This document shows, one piece after another, positions 36,801 through 47,897 of a DNA stretch of 64,000 bases. Below the pieces are notes generated by a model, which had not been told where the DNA came from, did no database searches, and saw nothing but the letters and a program-made list of their open reading frames with translations. Numbering within the stretch: the stretch's first letter is position 1; every line of letters begins with the position of its first letter. The stretch spans positions 1-64,000 of the forward strand of contig MCGO01000195.1 of assembly GCA_002104985.1 (NCBI GenBank). The letters run 5' to 3'. The translations under genes and the position numbers were made by a program. The DNA comes from Rhizoclosmatium globosum (taxonomy: Eukaryota; Chytridiomycota; Chytridiomycetes; Chytridiales; Chytriomycetaceae).

Positions 36801-37633
36801 ACGTGTTTACTGAATTCGGCGCGCCATTGCCGAATTAATGTGTCTGGGACAACTATAAGAGTGGTTTTTGATAGATGGATTCGATGGGTGGATGATTGAT
36901 TTGGCGTTGGTTCAGATGCGGTACGTGAATGAATGCTGCGGGTGGAATGTTGGATGAAATCTGAAGTGATAAAATGCTGAAGGTTTTGATATGGCTTCTC
37001 GATATGTTCTGGAAGGCTTGTTGCGATATGTTCGTTGATAGTTGCCGAATTTTGGAGCTTGATCGTTGCCAAGCACAACTGAACTAATGATGGCATGGGT
37101 TTTCCAGCAACAGGCTCATTATAAACCACGGATCCATCAAGTGACGATCTTGCAGACCACTGAACCAAGGTATTCTCATGATTATCCAAGTTGGGCAAAT
37201 GCAGTGGGGCAGCAGCGACTTCCACATTCCACCGAGCATCAAACAAGCGCGCGCCTTTGTTCAAAGTGGCAGCAATAAGTCCAATGACCATCAGTGTCTT
37301 TCCAGATCCCATGTTCTCACACAGAATCCCACCTCGAACAGGCCCCATTTCAAGGTTATTGTGGCAGCCTGGTCCCTTGTCTTCCTCCATGCCGATCATT
37401 CGAGAGACACTGTCAATCTGGTATTGAAAAAGGGGTGTTCGAATCACATCGTCCAGGCACAGATCGGATTGAGGAGGAGAAGGGACTTGCAGGAAGACTT
37501 GTTGAAGTGTTGGCCTTGGTGGACTAGATGATGAGCATCCAACTGGTGGAGATGAGGGCGGGGAATCAATGTCAATGTCTATGAGGGTGGTATCTGATTC
37601 CTCTTGCATTGCAGCCAATGATTGAATACGCAT
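33830..37633 (-). CDS. SNF2-family helicase with a bromodomain between the ATPase lobes
   Basis: This is a chromatin-type ATP-dependent translocase of roughly 1,200 residues in five exons. The N-lobe has GGILCENMGSGKTLMVIGLI (Walker A, about residue 100-120), TLIVVPDTLIRQWRAEF, LVFDEGHLLKHE (Walker B as DEGH) and WVCSGTPLPN. After about 400 residues of linker comes a bromodomain: HAENSIWFADP, then PVLLGIPEYLDIIKEPMDF and LIFQNAINFNHSTNQIH, with the acetyl-lysine-contact Asn kept. The C-lobe follows: KIIVYTTLESEM, FIMDVSKAAFGLDLSTAS and QAIKRAHRLGCTKPVYVETL (motif VI). No RING finger is visible, unlike Rad5/HLTF. The start at 37633 is the likeliest; 37678 and a downstream Met are alternatives. 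Confidence 0.82.
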
Positions 37634-37811
37634 TGGATTTGTCACGTAACAAGAGGAAAAAAAGAAAAGAGAAACCATTACTTCATTAAATGGTGGAATA
37701 AAGGAAAAGACGGATTCAAATAAGGGTAAATTTGGATTAGGTTCTATTATCCTAGTATTCTACATTTGTTCTCTCTTTCTTCCTTTTTTCTCAAACCAAA
37801 CACAAACGAAG

Positions 37812-38365
37812 ATGTCAGCAAAGAAGGGAGCCCAGGCCACAACATCAATCGTCCGCCTTTTAGTACCAGCTGGTGAGCATTCAAACCATTTAAACCGCAG
37901 AGGACCCCTTCGAGCCTACTCTAACCCAGGACTAACCCACCACTCTTCGAAACAGGCAAAGCATCCCCTTCACCACCAGTCGGACCAGCCCTCGGTCAAC
38001 GTGGTGTAAAAACAATGGACTTTTGCAAACAGTTCAACGACAGGACAAAGCAATACACCCAAGGCATCCCCATGCGTGTCATCCTCACCGTCCGCCCCGA
38101 TCGTACCTTCTCCTTCATCACAAAGACTCCCCCAACGGCTTGGATGCTCTTGCAGGCTGTCGGGCAGGAGAAGGGGACCAGCAGGCCTAGTCATACTACG
38201 ATCGGGGAACTGACGATCAAACATATTTATGAGATTGCGGCGATTAAGATGCAGGATCCTGGGTGTGAGGATACTACGCATGAAGCAATGTGTTCGAGGG
38301 TGTTGAATCAGGCGCGGGGAATGGGAATTAATGTTGTGCGAGGGGAGGATGTTGCTGCTGCTTGA
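37812..38365 (+). CDS. MRPL19: Mitochondrial large-subunit ribosomal protein uL11m
   Basis: Exons 37812-37872 and 37956-38365 give 156 residues. The intron falls inside the diagnostic VPAGKASPSPPVGPALGQRG, after which comes GVKTMDFCKQFN. ITKTPPTAWMLLQA and the C-terminal GTARSMGI-like block (NQARGMGINVVRG) complete the L11 fold, which binds the GTPase-associated rRNA. It is a mitochondrial, not cytosolic, type by similarity to bacterial L11. It is divergent from the SNF2 gene, 178 bp away. Confidence 0.92.
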
Positions 38366-38681
38366 TTCAACTTGTTCAGGGAAGCGGATTCGTTTTACAT
38401 CCGTTGAATTTCATAAGTGAGAAAGATTGATGATGGGTTCCTTCAAGTTTGGTGTTACGGGCCAAAGAATAAAGCATAATTATAAGCAACACGGATATCT
38501 GCGTTTAAATAACAGTAATTCTGACGTAGACATAGTTTTTACATACAACATGCACGTCTATCCAATGGCTGTTGTTGAAGAGTATTCGCACAAAGTTTAT
38601 TTTAATCCGCGCTTGCTCCCCCGCTTCCTCCTCTCGTAAAATGCTGATAATTAAAAGGAAAATTAGGAATTCGTGCGGGCG
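38366..38681. other. Convergent 3' intergenic region
   Basis: A space between the ends of MRPL19 and the V-ATPase e gene. The only frame (38427-38639) has no family resemblance or credible context. I see nothing else. Confidence 0.5.
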
Positions 38682-39236
38682 TTAATGACTTCCTGACGTT
38701 GCTGTAGCATGATGAACAGTCCATGCCCTCTCTGGGTACACGAGGGGGTTCAGTTGCGCCAGATATGTGATAGCCCACCTGTATAAATGTTATTAGAATG
38801 ATCTTCGCGATATTGTTGCGTGAGGCAACGGTTCTTATTTGGAGGTTTGTTGTTGTTTCGTTCATCGCTAACATCCCGCCATACTCCTTCACCTTCGCCT
38901 TTATGCGTCATTAATAGATTGTTTGATAGGCCAGCTTTTGAATCAGTGCTGGTTTAGAGTTCTGAGGTAACAGACCAAAAACGCCATCGCTCTCTCCTCA
39001 GACGGGACTTCATCGCAGCAAACTCACATCATCCAGGTGCAAACAAAAGTAAGCGATAAGGCAGTTCGGAAGATGCTGAAGAGGGCGTAAACGAGAGTCA
39101 GCCAGAATATTTCAACAATCCAACCAAACTTCAATGAGACTCACAGCTGGTCTTCACTTGGCGGGATCATCCGGAATCCAACAGCTCCGATTCCGCCATA
39201 GATGAGGAAAGACACGAGGATCGTCAATAGGCCCAT
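38682..39236 (-). CDS. VMA9: V-type proton ATPase subunit e
   Basis: Three exons encode about 79 residues with two membrane helices. Helix one is LLTILVSFLIYGGIGAVGF followed by RMIPPSEDQL. Helix two runs SLTFVCTWMMWAITYLAQLN with PLVYPERAW after it, the hallmark of the V0 e subunit. Splice joints (CT/C ATC and AT/G TGG) restore one frame. It acts in the V0 sector of the vacuolar proton pump. The second intron (about 38780-39040) is long relative to the tiny exons. Confidence 0.85.
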
Positions 39237-39318
39237 CGATGCTTTCTTTGTTGGAACGTTTTTTTGTCAAAAGCAAATAAATAGAAGAGAAATATTCTGA
39301 AAAATCCTTTAAGTCTGT

Positions 39319-40245
39319 TTATTGAAAGAACGAGATAACCTTGAAAACAAAGTTGTATAGAGTATACCCACACATTCCCACCACAGAAGTCACAACAACT
39401 ACTTTCGTAATGTACCAGTATCTTAACAGTTTGCGATACCGCTCCCCACCTCTCGTATAAACTGATTGGAAATACGTTTTCGCAGATTGAGCGTATTTTG
39501 AGGGAATGGAGTTAGACAGACTGACCGATTTGATGTGTCGTTTCAATACTTGAGTGGCTGCATTGAGATTTATCGTCGAGGCGGTTGTATTGAGACTGGA
39601 TGAGAGAGATTGGAGTCGAGGTGTAATGGATTGTTGAAGGGAATCAATGGAAGATGATGTTGATTTGTGGAGGGTGGAGTAGAGGGATTTAGCGTGAGAG
39701 GATACAATGTTATTTCCGTATTCGAGCGATTCTTTTGTGGCTGTTGAGAGTGACATTGGAAGGGTTTTGAGGGTTGATGTTGTTGAGTTCTTAAATGAGT
39801 CGATGGCATTGGAGGCTGATGAAGAAAGGGATTGAATTCGATTGTTCATAGTTGTTCTGACAGTGTTTAATGATTCCAAGACAGATGGTGGAATATACGA
39901 TGAACCCGTTGCATTGGATAGGATCTGATCTGCAGCCTTCCAAGTCGATCGCCCACCAACATCTTCTTTTGTCCGTGCGAGTACTTCATTAATTCGTTGA
40001 TGGAGCGGGTGTTTGGCCGCCAATGACTGTGCCTGAGCCGTCCATGATTTGTAATTCTTCCACGGAGCGATTCGTTGTTGGATCCGAATCGATGATTGGC
40101 TGATTGACTGCGTGAGTGATTGCGTGAGTGAAGGAGTGATCCATGACGTGTTGTTGGATTTGGAGAAGGTGGTGGACAGTTGTTGACGCAGCTTTAGTTG
40201 AGTGGAATGAGCGGACTGACGGACTGCACGATATATGGAATTCAT
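39319..40245 (-). CDS. Ser/Thr-rich protein with N-terminal targeting signal and C-terminal membrane helix
   Basis: A 308-residue intron-less frame. The first 30 residues are basic and amphipathic (SIYRAVRQSAHSTQLKLRQQ), as in mitochondrial presequences. The centre is rich in Ser, Thr and Asn with long helical, coiled segments. The C-terminus has one hydrophobic stretch (ITKVVVVTSVVGMCGYTLYN, about 280-300). I recognise no family. A mitochondrial inner-membrane or tail-anchored location is inference. Confidence 0.6.
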   Translation of the reverse strand: MNSIYRAVRQSAHSTQLKLRQQLSTTFSKSNNTSWITPSLTQSLTQSISQSSIRIQQRIAPWKNYKSWTAQAQSLAAKHPLHQRINEVLARTKEDVGGRSTWKAADQILSNATGSSYIPPSVLESLNTVRTTMNNRIQSLSSSASNAIDSFKNSTTSTLKTLPMSLSTATKESLEYGNNIVSSHAKSLYSTLHKSTSSSIDSLQQSITPRLQSLSSSLNTTASTINLNAATQVLKRHIKSVSLSNSIPSKYAQSAKTYFQSVYTRGGERYRKLLRYWYITKVVVVTSVVGMCGYTLYNFVFKVISFFQ

Positions 40246-40563
40246 TTTTCTGCACTAATTGGTAGTAATTATCAGAGAGAGAAAAGGGAGGTAGTCTTTT
40301 TTGCGTGCAACGTGGCTCAAATACAATTGTGTGCAGTCGAGTGACGTGGGTTATAATAAACACACTTTATTGAATTAATGTGGCATCATAAATCCATATA
40401 TTTAATTAGTTTTAATAAGTCTAGGGTTCTCCGAGTCTGAATTATTTGTTCTTTGTTGCTTTGGTGGGAGACTGAAAAGGAGGCACGACTTCCGGGTGGC
40501 GCGCCCACCAACCAACCAACAAAACAAGTTGTGAATCACACTTAATCAATCGACAGTTTTAAA
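40246..40563. other. Divergent promoter region
   Basis: This separates two divergent genes. No RNA or repeat is seen, apart from a short ggcgcgcc palindrome near 40500 and ccaacc repeats close to the plus-strand start. Confidence 0.45.
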
Positions 40564-42362
40564 ATGCAGGTTCCAGCATCATCCCGAATCGCCTTTTCTG
40601 AGTTTATTGTTGGCCACTCAATCGTAGACGCCGCGGTTGAGACATTGGCCAATTGGGCGTCGAAGCAGGATTCGTTGGATCTTTCGAGTGGTTCTAGTGG
40701 TCCTAGTAGTCCTCCTAGCAGTACTCCTACTACTACCCAAGTATCCACCCAACTCGATCGCAACGGTGACTCGCTTGCTCCCTCGGACTCCTTCGAAGAC
40801 AACTCGCACGCACTCGTCACCGCCGCCCGAAAGCTCCTCTCTCTCGAACAAGAACACGAACACGAACACGACAACGAACCACTCTCAAATTCAACCAATC
40901 ACAATCCACTCGCACTCGTCCTCCGCGCCGCCGCAATTCTCTCAAAACAAAACTCGGCAACTGAGCCACAACCAGTCGCAACTGAGAAACTCGCTGCCGC
41001 CGCAATCGACTTCTTTGCGAATCACAAACAACGCGTCTTTGATTTGGTCTTTAAAGATCCGACAATCTGGGTCTTGCGGTCGTTGAACTTGTCTTGTTCC
41101 GAGGACTATTCGGGCGATCTCTACCTGGCGCTTCTTGACTCTCTGCTTGGCGTTAAATTGAATACTCGTCCGAATTTGAATATGCCTGTGGCCGCAGTGT
41201 TTCCGTTCTTGGATGCCAGAGCGGTCGGCCCAGTTGTTTTGGATTTGTTGAAGGAGTACATGTCTGATCCTTCCAACTTTGGTGTACCCTTTGATTTGTA
41301 TCTGTCTTCTTTGAAGTCTTCCGATTTGTTGGAGTTGGCGGATTTGGAGGTGGAGGTGGAGTCGTTTCATGTTCCCTCGGATTCTGTCTTTTGGTTGGAT
41401 GGTGAGTGTTTGAGAGACTACGGCGAGCGAGCGAAAAATCGAGCGAATCGAGAGAGCAATATATGTTGAGCGAGGCACGATTGAATAGTCATTCCTTCTT
41501 GGCTGAGCCTGGCCTAAGCCTACAATGCAAACCCTTTATTCAATCAACTCACATTTCCAACTAACCAACCAATACAGGAACAATTACAGTACAACAAATG
41601 CATGACGAAATCTTATCCGACTCTACCCTTCTCGCTCAACTCGAACCATACATGGAAGCTTACGCGTACCTCTGCACTCCCGAAATCGTCCTCGAACTCT
41701 TTTACGCGTACCTTGTTGACCAAGGAATGATTGAAAGCGTCGTGGACCCTGTGTTTCACGAGTTTCTCGAAGCTGAAGCTGGCGATGCGTCCAGCACCAT
41801 GACCTTATCAGAAGCGCCATCTCCAATACACACCTCCCGTTCACCAACACTGTTCTCGACTTCACCAACCTCAATCTCATTTGAACCGTCCCCTCCTCTC
41901 CACGCATCAATCTCCTCGTCTCCAACAACTCTCTTCTCACCTTCCTACACATCCACAACCCCGTCCTTCACACACAACAACACCCACAATCACCACGAAA
42001 TCAATCTCTCCATTTCTTCATGGGTGTATCCTTCAACCGGGTGTGCAAGCAAACCCGTGTTCAGATACGACAGGTTCAAGGAGTTGCTTGATTTCGCGGG
42101 GGTTACGAATTCGGAGGTTACGTGTGTTTATACCACGCCGGCTATTGGAGATGGGAAGGAGGATCTGTGTGAGGTTGGGGAGATGGGAAGGGATTGGGTT
42201 GAAGCCAAGAATAGGTTTGTGGAGGCTGTGTTGAATGGGTTGCATGATGAGATGGATGAAGATACTGATGAGGATGATGATGAAGGTGATGTTTGGCCGT
42301 GGGAGAGTACAGTTGATAATGAAGAGGATGGGGACTTGATGATGATGATGTTGGAGGTGTAA
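40564..42362 (+). CDS. Unknown acidic protein, two exons
   Basis: Exons 40564-41401 and 41578-42362 join in frame (DG then TITVQQMHDEILSD) to about 540 residues. The N-terminal half is helical with a Ser/Pro/Thr linker and an EHEHEHDN stretch. The second half has a long Ser/Thr/Pro-rich disordered block and ends in a very acidic tail (DEMDEDTDEDDDEGD) and a Met run. I recognise no domain. The conserved-looking part lies at FKDPTIWVLRSLNLSC through LLDSLLGVKL. Confidence 0.6.
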
Positions 42363-42949
42363 CTTTTTTGAATTTTATGTGAATAGTGCTTTTTTTTTGT
42401 TCGTTTCTTTTGTTTGTTTTGTAATAAACCCCCCTGACTTGAATTATTGTAATGTTATGGTTTCTTGTGTCAAAGTTTTGTTTTGAAATTTGACTTTCAA
42501 GACTGCTGTGTAAGGCAGAACAGTCAAGCGTTCAGACTCAAATAAAAGTAGGTAAGTATTAGCACTTGCAGGTGTTCAAGCGTTAGTTGAAAATTTAAAG
42601 TCAACTAGAATCAATCTGCCTGATTCCAAATCAAGCGTTTATATTCGCATCACAGGCCCTTCTCGGCGTGACCGTTGTCTTGTGTCTAATCATGCCAAAG
42701 TCATGTCCGCCCATCGAAAATAGCTCCTCAAGACTCAGATATAGATATGTGTTCCGCAGGATTGTATGGGGGCTGTTTCAGAGCATTTGATTAATGTGGT
42801 TTACGAAATGAACTCTTGCTGACGGGTGAATGAAGCTTTAATAACTTCTCTTTCGTTATACCAAAATTAAAATATCGAAGCTAAGACTCCTTCATTACAT
42901 TTTCCTCTCTGTGATAAGCAGGTTCATGTAGATCAATCAAAATTAAACA
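42363..42949. other. Intergenic, no gene recognised
   Basis: AT-rich spacer. I searched it for the zinc-cluster part of the broken transcription factor that follows and did not find it. A T-run and AATAAA serve the upstream gene. Confidence 0.45.
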
Positions 42950-44195
42950 CTTTCCTTTATGCCTGGGAAGAACCAACTTGATACGTTGGCAAGTTTGAAA
43001 CATACCGACGTGGAGAGCTTGTCTCTGGTAGATCATTTGGTGGGGCTTGGGATGAACTTTGTCAATTTGCACTATGTAAGCACATATTAGTATGTTGGTT
43101 AATTTTGTAACATATTACACAGCGAAAAGACAACCTGTGATAGGAATTCAATTCCTTAGAATTAGTCTGAAGATGATTCTCGAACTCCGGCTTGATGTCG
43201 ATCCTGATGATTCTCCATGGTTATTCCACCTTAATTTAACGCCACGCCAAAAAGAAGAGAGGCGCCGCGCTTTCTGGACGGCATATTGGCAAATTATGTG
43301 ACTTGATTCAAACGACGATGTCAAGGATGTTGAAATCAACTGTGATCGCATCAAAGCACCGGGAATTGTGATGGACCCAGGGCTTTCGAGCATTGCGTGA
43401 CCCGTAAATGGGAGTGTGATCTCTTGGGTGTTATTGGAAAAATTGCGTCGTCATTACGCCAATCCGCCAAAGTCCATAATAGAACTACTCCAGTCAGGAA
43501 CAACTGCCGAATGAAAGGCTAAATTGAAAAGCGTCCAGGCTAATATTCCACGAGGAAATCCTGTGAACCTACTCAGTTATCCATTGAAACTCAACTCAAA
43601 ATCAGCGACTCGATTACTCAATGTTTCAACGCCGCATTACGCATCATCAATCTATTCCACTTTTCGACCCACATATTCCAACATGGACCAGAAAAAGAGC
43701 GATACCTGTTTGATGCCTCGAACGGAACAGATTCTTATTTTGAATCTGTTGTTGTAATGTGGTTCCTAATTTGTTGAATGAATCCTGCTTGGTGGTCTTA
43801 CATCCCGATTTCTATCCTCGACTACCAACTTCTTCGTGCACGAATGGGGCAGATGGTTGACTACTTGATATCTGATATCCCAAAGTGACAAGGAAGAAAA
43901 TGGAAATGGATTCCTGTCGCCTGTTGTCCAATGCTTGATTGCCATTCTCGAAGAAATCGATTACATCAAATATCGAGGACAACAAGACGATGTTACAAAA
44001 GTAGCGGATGATATTGAGGGTTTGGAGTTGGGAATGCAGGTTTTATCGATTGGTGCTTCGAAGGGGCAACGACCTGAAAAAGTGATTGAGCCATACGTGT
44101 TTCTGGGACTGCTTGGGCTGAAGGTTGCAGGTGGGATTCGGTGGAAAGGGAGGAGTGAGGAGAGTTGGAGATTATTTTGGAAGTTAAATGGATGA
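42950..44195 (+). pseudogene. Double Zn2Cys6 family, 5'-truncated dead copy D
   Basis: Pieces of the family's body survive in different frames. FLRISLKMILELRLDVDPDD and SPWLFHLNLTPRQKEERRR are followed by an in-frame TGA, then DRIKAPGIVMDPG, then another stop. The end (43935-44195) is well kept, with FLGLLGLKVAGGIRWKGR and EESWRLFWKL. The zinc clusters and first exon are absent. Confidence 0.85.
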
Positions 44196-44452
44196 TGGTT
44201 ATGTACAGAATTCACGCGTATTTATCAATAAAGATGCGAAGTATCTCAAATAATGATGTTTGCAGACCCTATTCTACACAAGCACTGACTCACCTTCTTC
44301 AAAATACGCTTGATGCCGACCAGAAATAAAAGCAGTTTCCTCAGTATCGTCGACAGGGTTCCATGGTTTTGAAAGATCTTCATCTCCACAACCCATCCAA
44401 CCCAACCAACCCAACCAAACACCACACATCCACCACCCTCCATTACAAAACG

Positions 44453-44526
44453 CGCTCGATACTGGGATCGAACCAGTGACCTTGAGGTTAACAGCCCCAC
44501 GCTACTGCCAGCTGAGCCAAACGAGC
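44453..44526 (-). tRNA. tRNA-Asn (GTT)
   Basis: On the minus strand the anticodon arm is TGGGG-CTGTTAA-CCTCA with anticodon GTT. The D arm has GGCTCAGCTGGCAGTAGC and the T arm GGTTCGATCCC. The acceptor GCTCGTT pairs with ATCGAGC except for one T-T mismatch. Confidence 0.88.
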
Positions 44527-44632
44527 ACTGATAGCAGAATCTAGAGTGACTTTAAATTGAAGTTATAGGAATACTACTCTATTTTGCATTAATCTATTTG
44601 ACATGGCCTCATCAGGCAAGAGTATAAACGTA

Positions 44633-45400
44633 CTATGTTAAATAAAACTGTCTCCATATGTCATCGCTTCGTCCCTTCCAACGAATTCCGCATATATCCA
44701 GCCCAAGCAATCCCATAAACGAATTTAGGGTCGTTTCACCATCAATTGACGATACTTGCAACGAAAATTCGGTTTGAATCGAATGTAGAGTCCTGGGTGA
44801 ATCCCTTAAGTGGATGGCATCCATGTCCTTCAACATGAGAGTCATAAACCGCAAAATCGGTGATGACGCGCCGGTTCCCCCTTCAAACTCGTTCATTTCA
44901 ATCACGTATTCGATCATGATACCCAAACGTTGTCTCAACCCTTGCAAATCAGTAATTTGGTGAGGGAGAAAATTCCACCAGAAAGGATCCATTCGACATT
45001 GACAGAACCAAATAACAATCATGGCTTCAAATGCAGAGTAACTACCGTTGATTATATCATAGAGATGTCGCACATAGGGCGTCGCGGTCTTGTGCATTTT
45101 TATGGTGAACGAGAAGAGGGAAGTAATTCGAAGCGCAGAGTCTATACATTCTGAAGTAGATTTGGAAATTTGATGGAGAGCTCCTGGGTCGAGAAATAAA
45201 GGGTTGAAGGAACTTAATGAAGACAGCATCATTACTGGGCGATGATAGAGTGAACTGCTTGACCCCTAAGCATCAGAGGAGATGGTTTTCACGGTCTGCG
45301 AAAAGTTCGATTATCCACAACTGTATACCTTGTGGTATGAGTATTGAATGCACTTGTTCCAGCTCTATATTTATGGAAATCCAGGGAAGCAAGGTATGAT
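44633..45400 (-). pseudogene. Double Zn2Cys6 family, 5'-truncated copy E
   Basis: An open frame of 199 codons (45232-44633) aligns with the C-terminal third of copies A and C: SECIDSALRITSLFSF, MIVIWFCQCRMDPFWW, then GLLGLDICGIRWKGR and WRQFYLT. Upstream, 45233-45400 has a decayed continuation with stops (TRYTVVDN against KYTLEFDN). No zinc clusters remain. A shortened product from the internal Met is possible but unlikely to bind DNA. Confidence 0.75.
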
Positions 45401-45556
45401 TTCATTGGTACAGAGTATTTTATAGTTTACCCTAAACCCGGCCAAAGAGTTCCATATAGCAAATGCAGTAAAGCGTGTATGATCCTAATAACTCTACGTT
45501 GAGGCGGCGCTGGATAAGAAGGACTCTTGCTCATCTTATGACTCAAATATTTGAAG

Positions 45557-45628
45557 TCCCATATAGTCCAACGGTCAGGATTCCGCCCTTTCACGGCGGC
45601 GGTCGGGGTTCGATTCCCCGTATGGGAG
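45557..45628 (+). tRNA. tRNA-Glu (TTC)
   Basis: The acceptor TCCCATA pairs with TATGGGA, the anticodon arm is CCGCC-CTTTCAC-GGCGG with anticodon TTC, and the T arm has GGTTCGATTCC. No intron is present. Confidence 0.94.
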
Positions 45629-46416
45629 GCTTTTAGCTTGGTGTAGGCGTTGGCGGCGTTGGGTACGACGGTTTGTGTGAGAAGTTGGAGTTTAAAAACG
45701 GAATTCCAATCAAGTTCTTCTTGTTCTTCTTTGAAACAAATGCAATTCTACAATTCTCACATCTATTTTACCACTATTTTACACCTCTAGGAAAGGCGGT
45801 TTTTTGGCAACTTAACAATAAACGCGACAGCAAAGTTAAACACAAACAACCAAAAAAACACTTTAATATTCCAAAACGACTTAAATAATCTCTGATCACT
45901 TCAAATCTTTCACTCAGTTTTTATAAGCAAAGGTTTTTGCGTATGTGGCGGCAGCTATAATTTGTGGAAGTTCACCTCAAATGCAGAGAAACCAACATTG
46001 TTCTCTAGACACAGTAAGCGTTACTGGAATACATTGTACTACGCGTTTCACTTGAGTTTCGTTTAAATTCCTGGTCAAGCGTGTTCTTCCTCTTGAACAG
46101 TGTAACACACTAACTGAATTATCTGAATTAACTGAAAGGAAACCGAAACACACACACCCGATATTAAAATGATTAAAATTGAGGTATACTTGTATGATCT
46201 GACTGTGGGACTGTCTCTAAAGCTGATCAAGTGGATAATATTTGGTTATACTGTTCAAACGATGTCGTGCTAACACGCAACGTATCTCCTCCATATATAC
46301 AAGCGCACTAGCTCTATTAAACAAGCTATTTGATAATATTGACGTGAATGGAATTGCTATAGGGCGTTGTTTCTTTAAACTGGGTACCTACCATTGTAAA
46401 CACTGCAGATTACAAC
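45629..46416. other. Intergenic between tRNA genes
   Basis: Nearly 790 bp of AT-rich DNA with only short frames lacking any family resemblance. No repeat or RNA fold stands out by eye. Confidence 0.45.
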
Positions 46417-46488
46417 GCCCGGGTAGCGCAGCGGTAGCGCATCTGCCTTCTAAGCAGGTGGTCGTGGGTTCGATCCCCACCTTGGGTG
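46417..46488 (+). tRNA. tRNA-Arg (TCT)
   Basis: The anticodon arm is TCTGC-CTTCTAA-GCAGG with anticodon TCT. The D arm has GCGCAGCGGTAGCGC and the T arm GGTTCGATCCC. The acceptor GCCCGGG pairs with CTTGGGT using G-T wobbles. Confidence 0.9.
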
Positions 46489-46770
46489 CTTTTTGAGAGA
46501 CGTGGGGCCAGTTGGAGGATGGAGGAGTTGTGGGGTGTGGTGGGGTGTTTTGGAAATCAACCACCGATTTGTAACATGTTAAGCCATCTCCTCTCTGACG
46601 ACGGTAAACAGTGTTTTGCACGGTTTCTATTTTGGGTTTGTGGTTAATCCTTTTTAAAAATGGTCTATTTTTTTTCTTAATTTGGCCAAAAAATGCATGG
46701 CTACTTCAGTCAAGTCAATTATCTTCTTCACCTTTTTGTTTTGTCGGGTTAATCTCTGGAAAAGAACAAG

Positions 46771-47559
46771 ATGGTGATCCTTGGTGTACTTGTCTTATTC
46801 CTTCCCACAACACTCGCGTCAACTGTCACTCTACTCCCTATAAACTCTCCCTGTGGTGTTTCCGCAACGACAACCCCATCAACCTGTTCTGACGGCCTCG
46901 TATGTGCTCAAACCCCTTCCAGCACTTACACTTGCCAAGTGCCCAACACAACCGGCGGGTCCTGTAACTGTACACCGTCAAGCTACTGCTGTACAGATCC
47001 TAACACCACCTGCCTTAACGCGACGCCAGCAACTAGCGGGATGTGTACACTCGTTCAACCACTTCTGAACGGGGTTTGCAACGGAGACGGCGTCTCGGAT
47101 CCATCAATATGTTCAGGAGAAATGAGCTGCATCGCGGGAACGTGTCGTAACGTTCGGATCATTCAACCGATCAGCGCTGAGTGTCCGTGTAACGGGACGG
47201 TTAGTTTGAAATCGTGTGAAACGGGATTGGTCTGTGTTTGTGAAGCTGTTGCGGAGGGGGGTTATTCTGCGTGGGGAATTTGTAGTGCGAAGGGGACTGG
47301 ATGTAGAGTAGGAGGGTGTTTGGGGATGGAGAGGTGTTATGGTGCTGGGAATGACACATCGGGGACGTGTCAGGTTTTTCGAGGTGGAGTCGGGGATACT
47401 TGTGCTAGTCAGTCTATCGTATCGCTACCTGGATGCGTCGATGGATTGGTTTGTGGACAGGTTGGGACGGATGGTGTGGGGATTTGTGGGCTAAAAGGGA
47501 AATTCGCGGCTGTCGTCACATCCCAAAGCTGGAGAGTTGTGGACGCTACATCTTTTTAA
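46771..47559 (+). CDS. Secreted cysteine-repeat protein, unknown
   Basis: A 262-residue single-exon protein with a signal peptide (VILGVLVLFLPTTLA). It contains about five degenerate repeats of the form C-x(7-10)-C-x(3)-[LM]-x-C-x(5-12)-C, for example CSDGLVCAQ, CSGEMSCIAGTC, CETGLVCVC, CLGMERCYG and CVDGLVCGQ. N-glycosylation sequons (NTT, NCT, NAT, NGT, NDT) are frequent. The pattern recalls Dickkopf- or EGF-like disulphide modules, but I cannot assign a family. It probably acts outside the cell or in the wall. Confidence 0.72.
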   Translation: MVILGVLVLFLPTTLASTVTLLPINSPCGVSATTTPSTCSDGLVCAQTPSSTYTCQVPNTTGGSCNCTPSSYCCTDPNTTCLNATPATSGMCTLVQPLLNGVCNGDGVSDPSICSGEMSCIAGTCRNVRIIQPISAECPCNGTVSLKSCETGLVCVCEAVAEGGYSAWGICSAKGTGCRVGGCLGMERCYGAGNDTSGTCQVFRGGVGDTCASQSIVSLPGCVDGLVCGQVGTDGVGICGLKGKFAAVVTSQSWRVVDATSF

Positions 47560-47897
47560 TCACGCAAAGTAACGGTGGTGTACATACACCGCGACTGCGT
47601 CCACACCTATCATTGAGTGAAAGAAGGATTTGAGACGTTGTTGGTGTGGTGGTTGAAGGCCTAATCGTAATTTGGCTCATTATGCTAAGATTTACGAAGA
47701 AACGAATGACCAATTTAAGAGTTTAATGTTCAAAACAATATCTCGCGATATTCTTTCCGATTTCTTCTGAATTTTTTTCATTCGGAAGTATACTGTGTCG
47801 CGCCATTCGCAGCTCACATTACAAAATGTCATAGACCTTTGTAGAGTCCCCAGAAAAAAGGTCTTGCAATAGGAATATATATTTCTCAATTTATTCA
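47560..47897. other. Convergent 3' intergenic region
   Basis: This lies between the Cys-repeat gene and the end of the first bZIP gene. No gene is seen. Confidence 0.45.

Noticed and set aside
36215..37633. Rad5/HLTF-type assignment of the SNF2 protein
   Set aside because: No HIRAN or RING finger is visible and a bromodomain lies where the RING would be.
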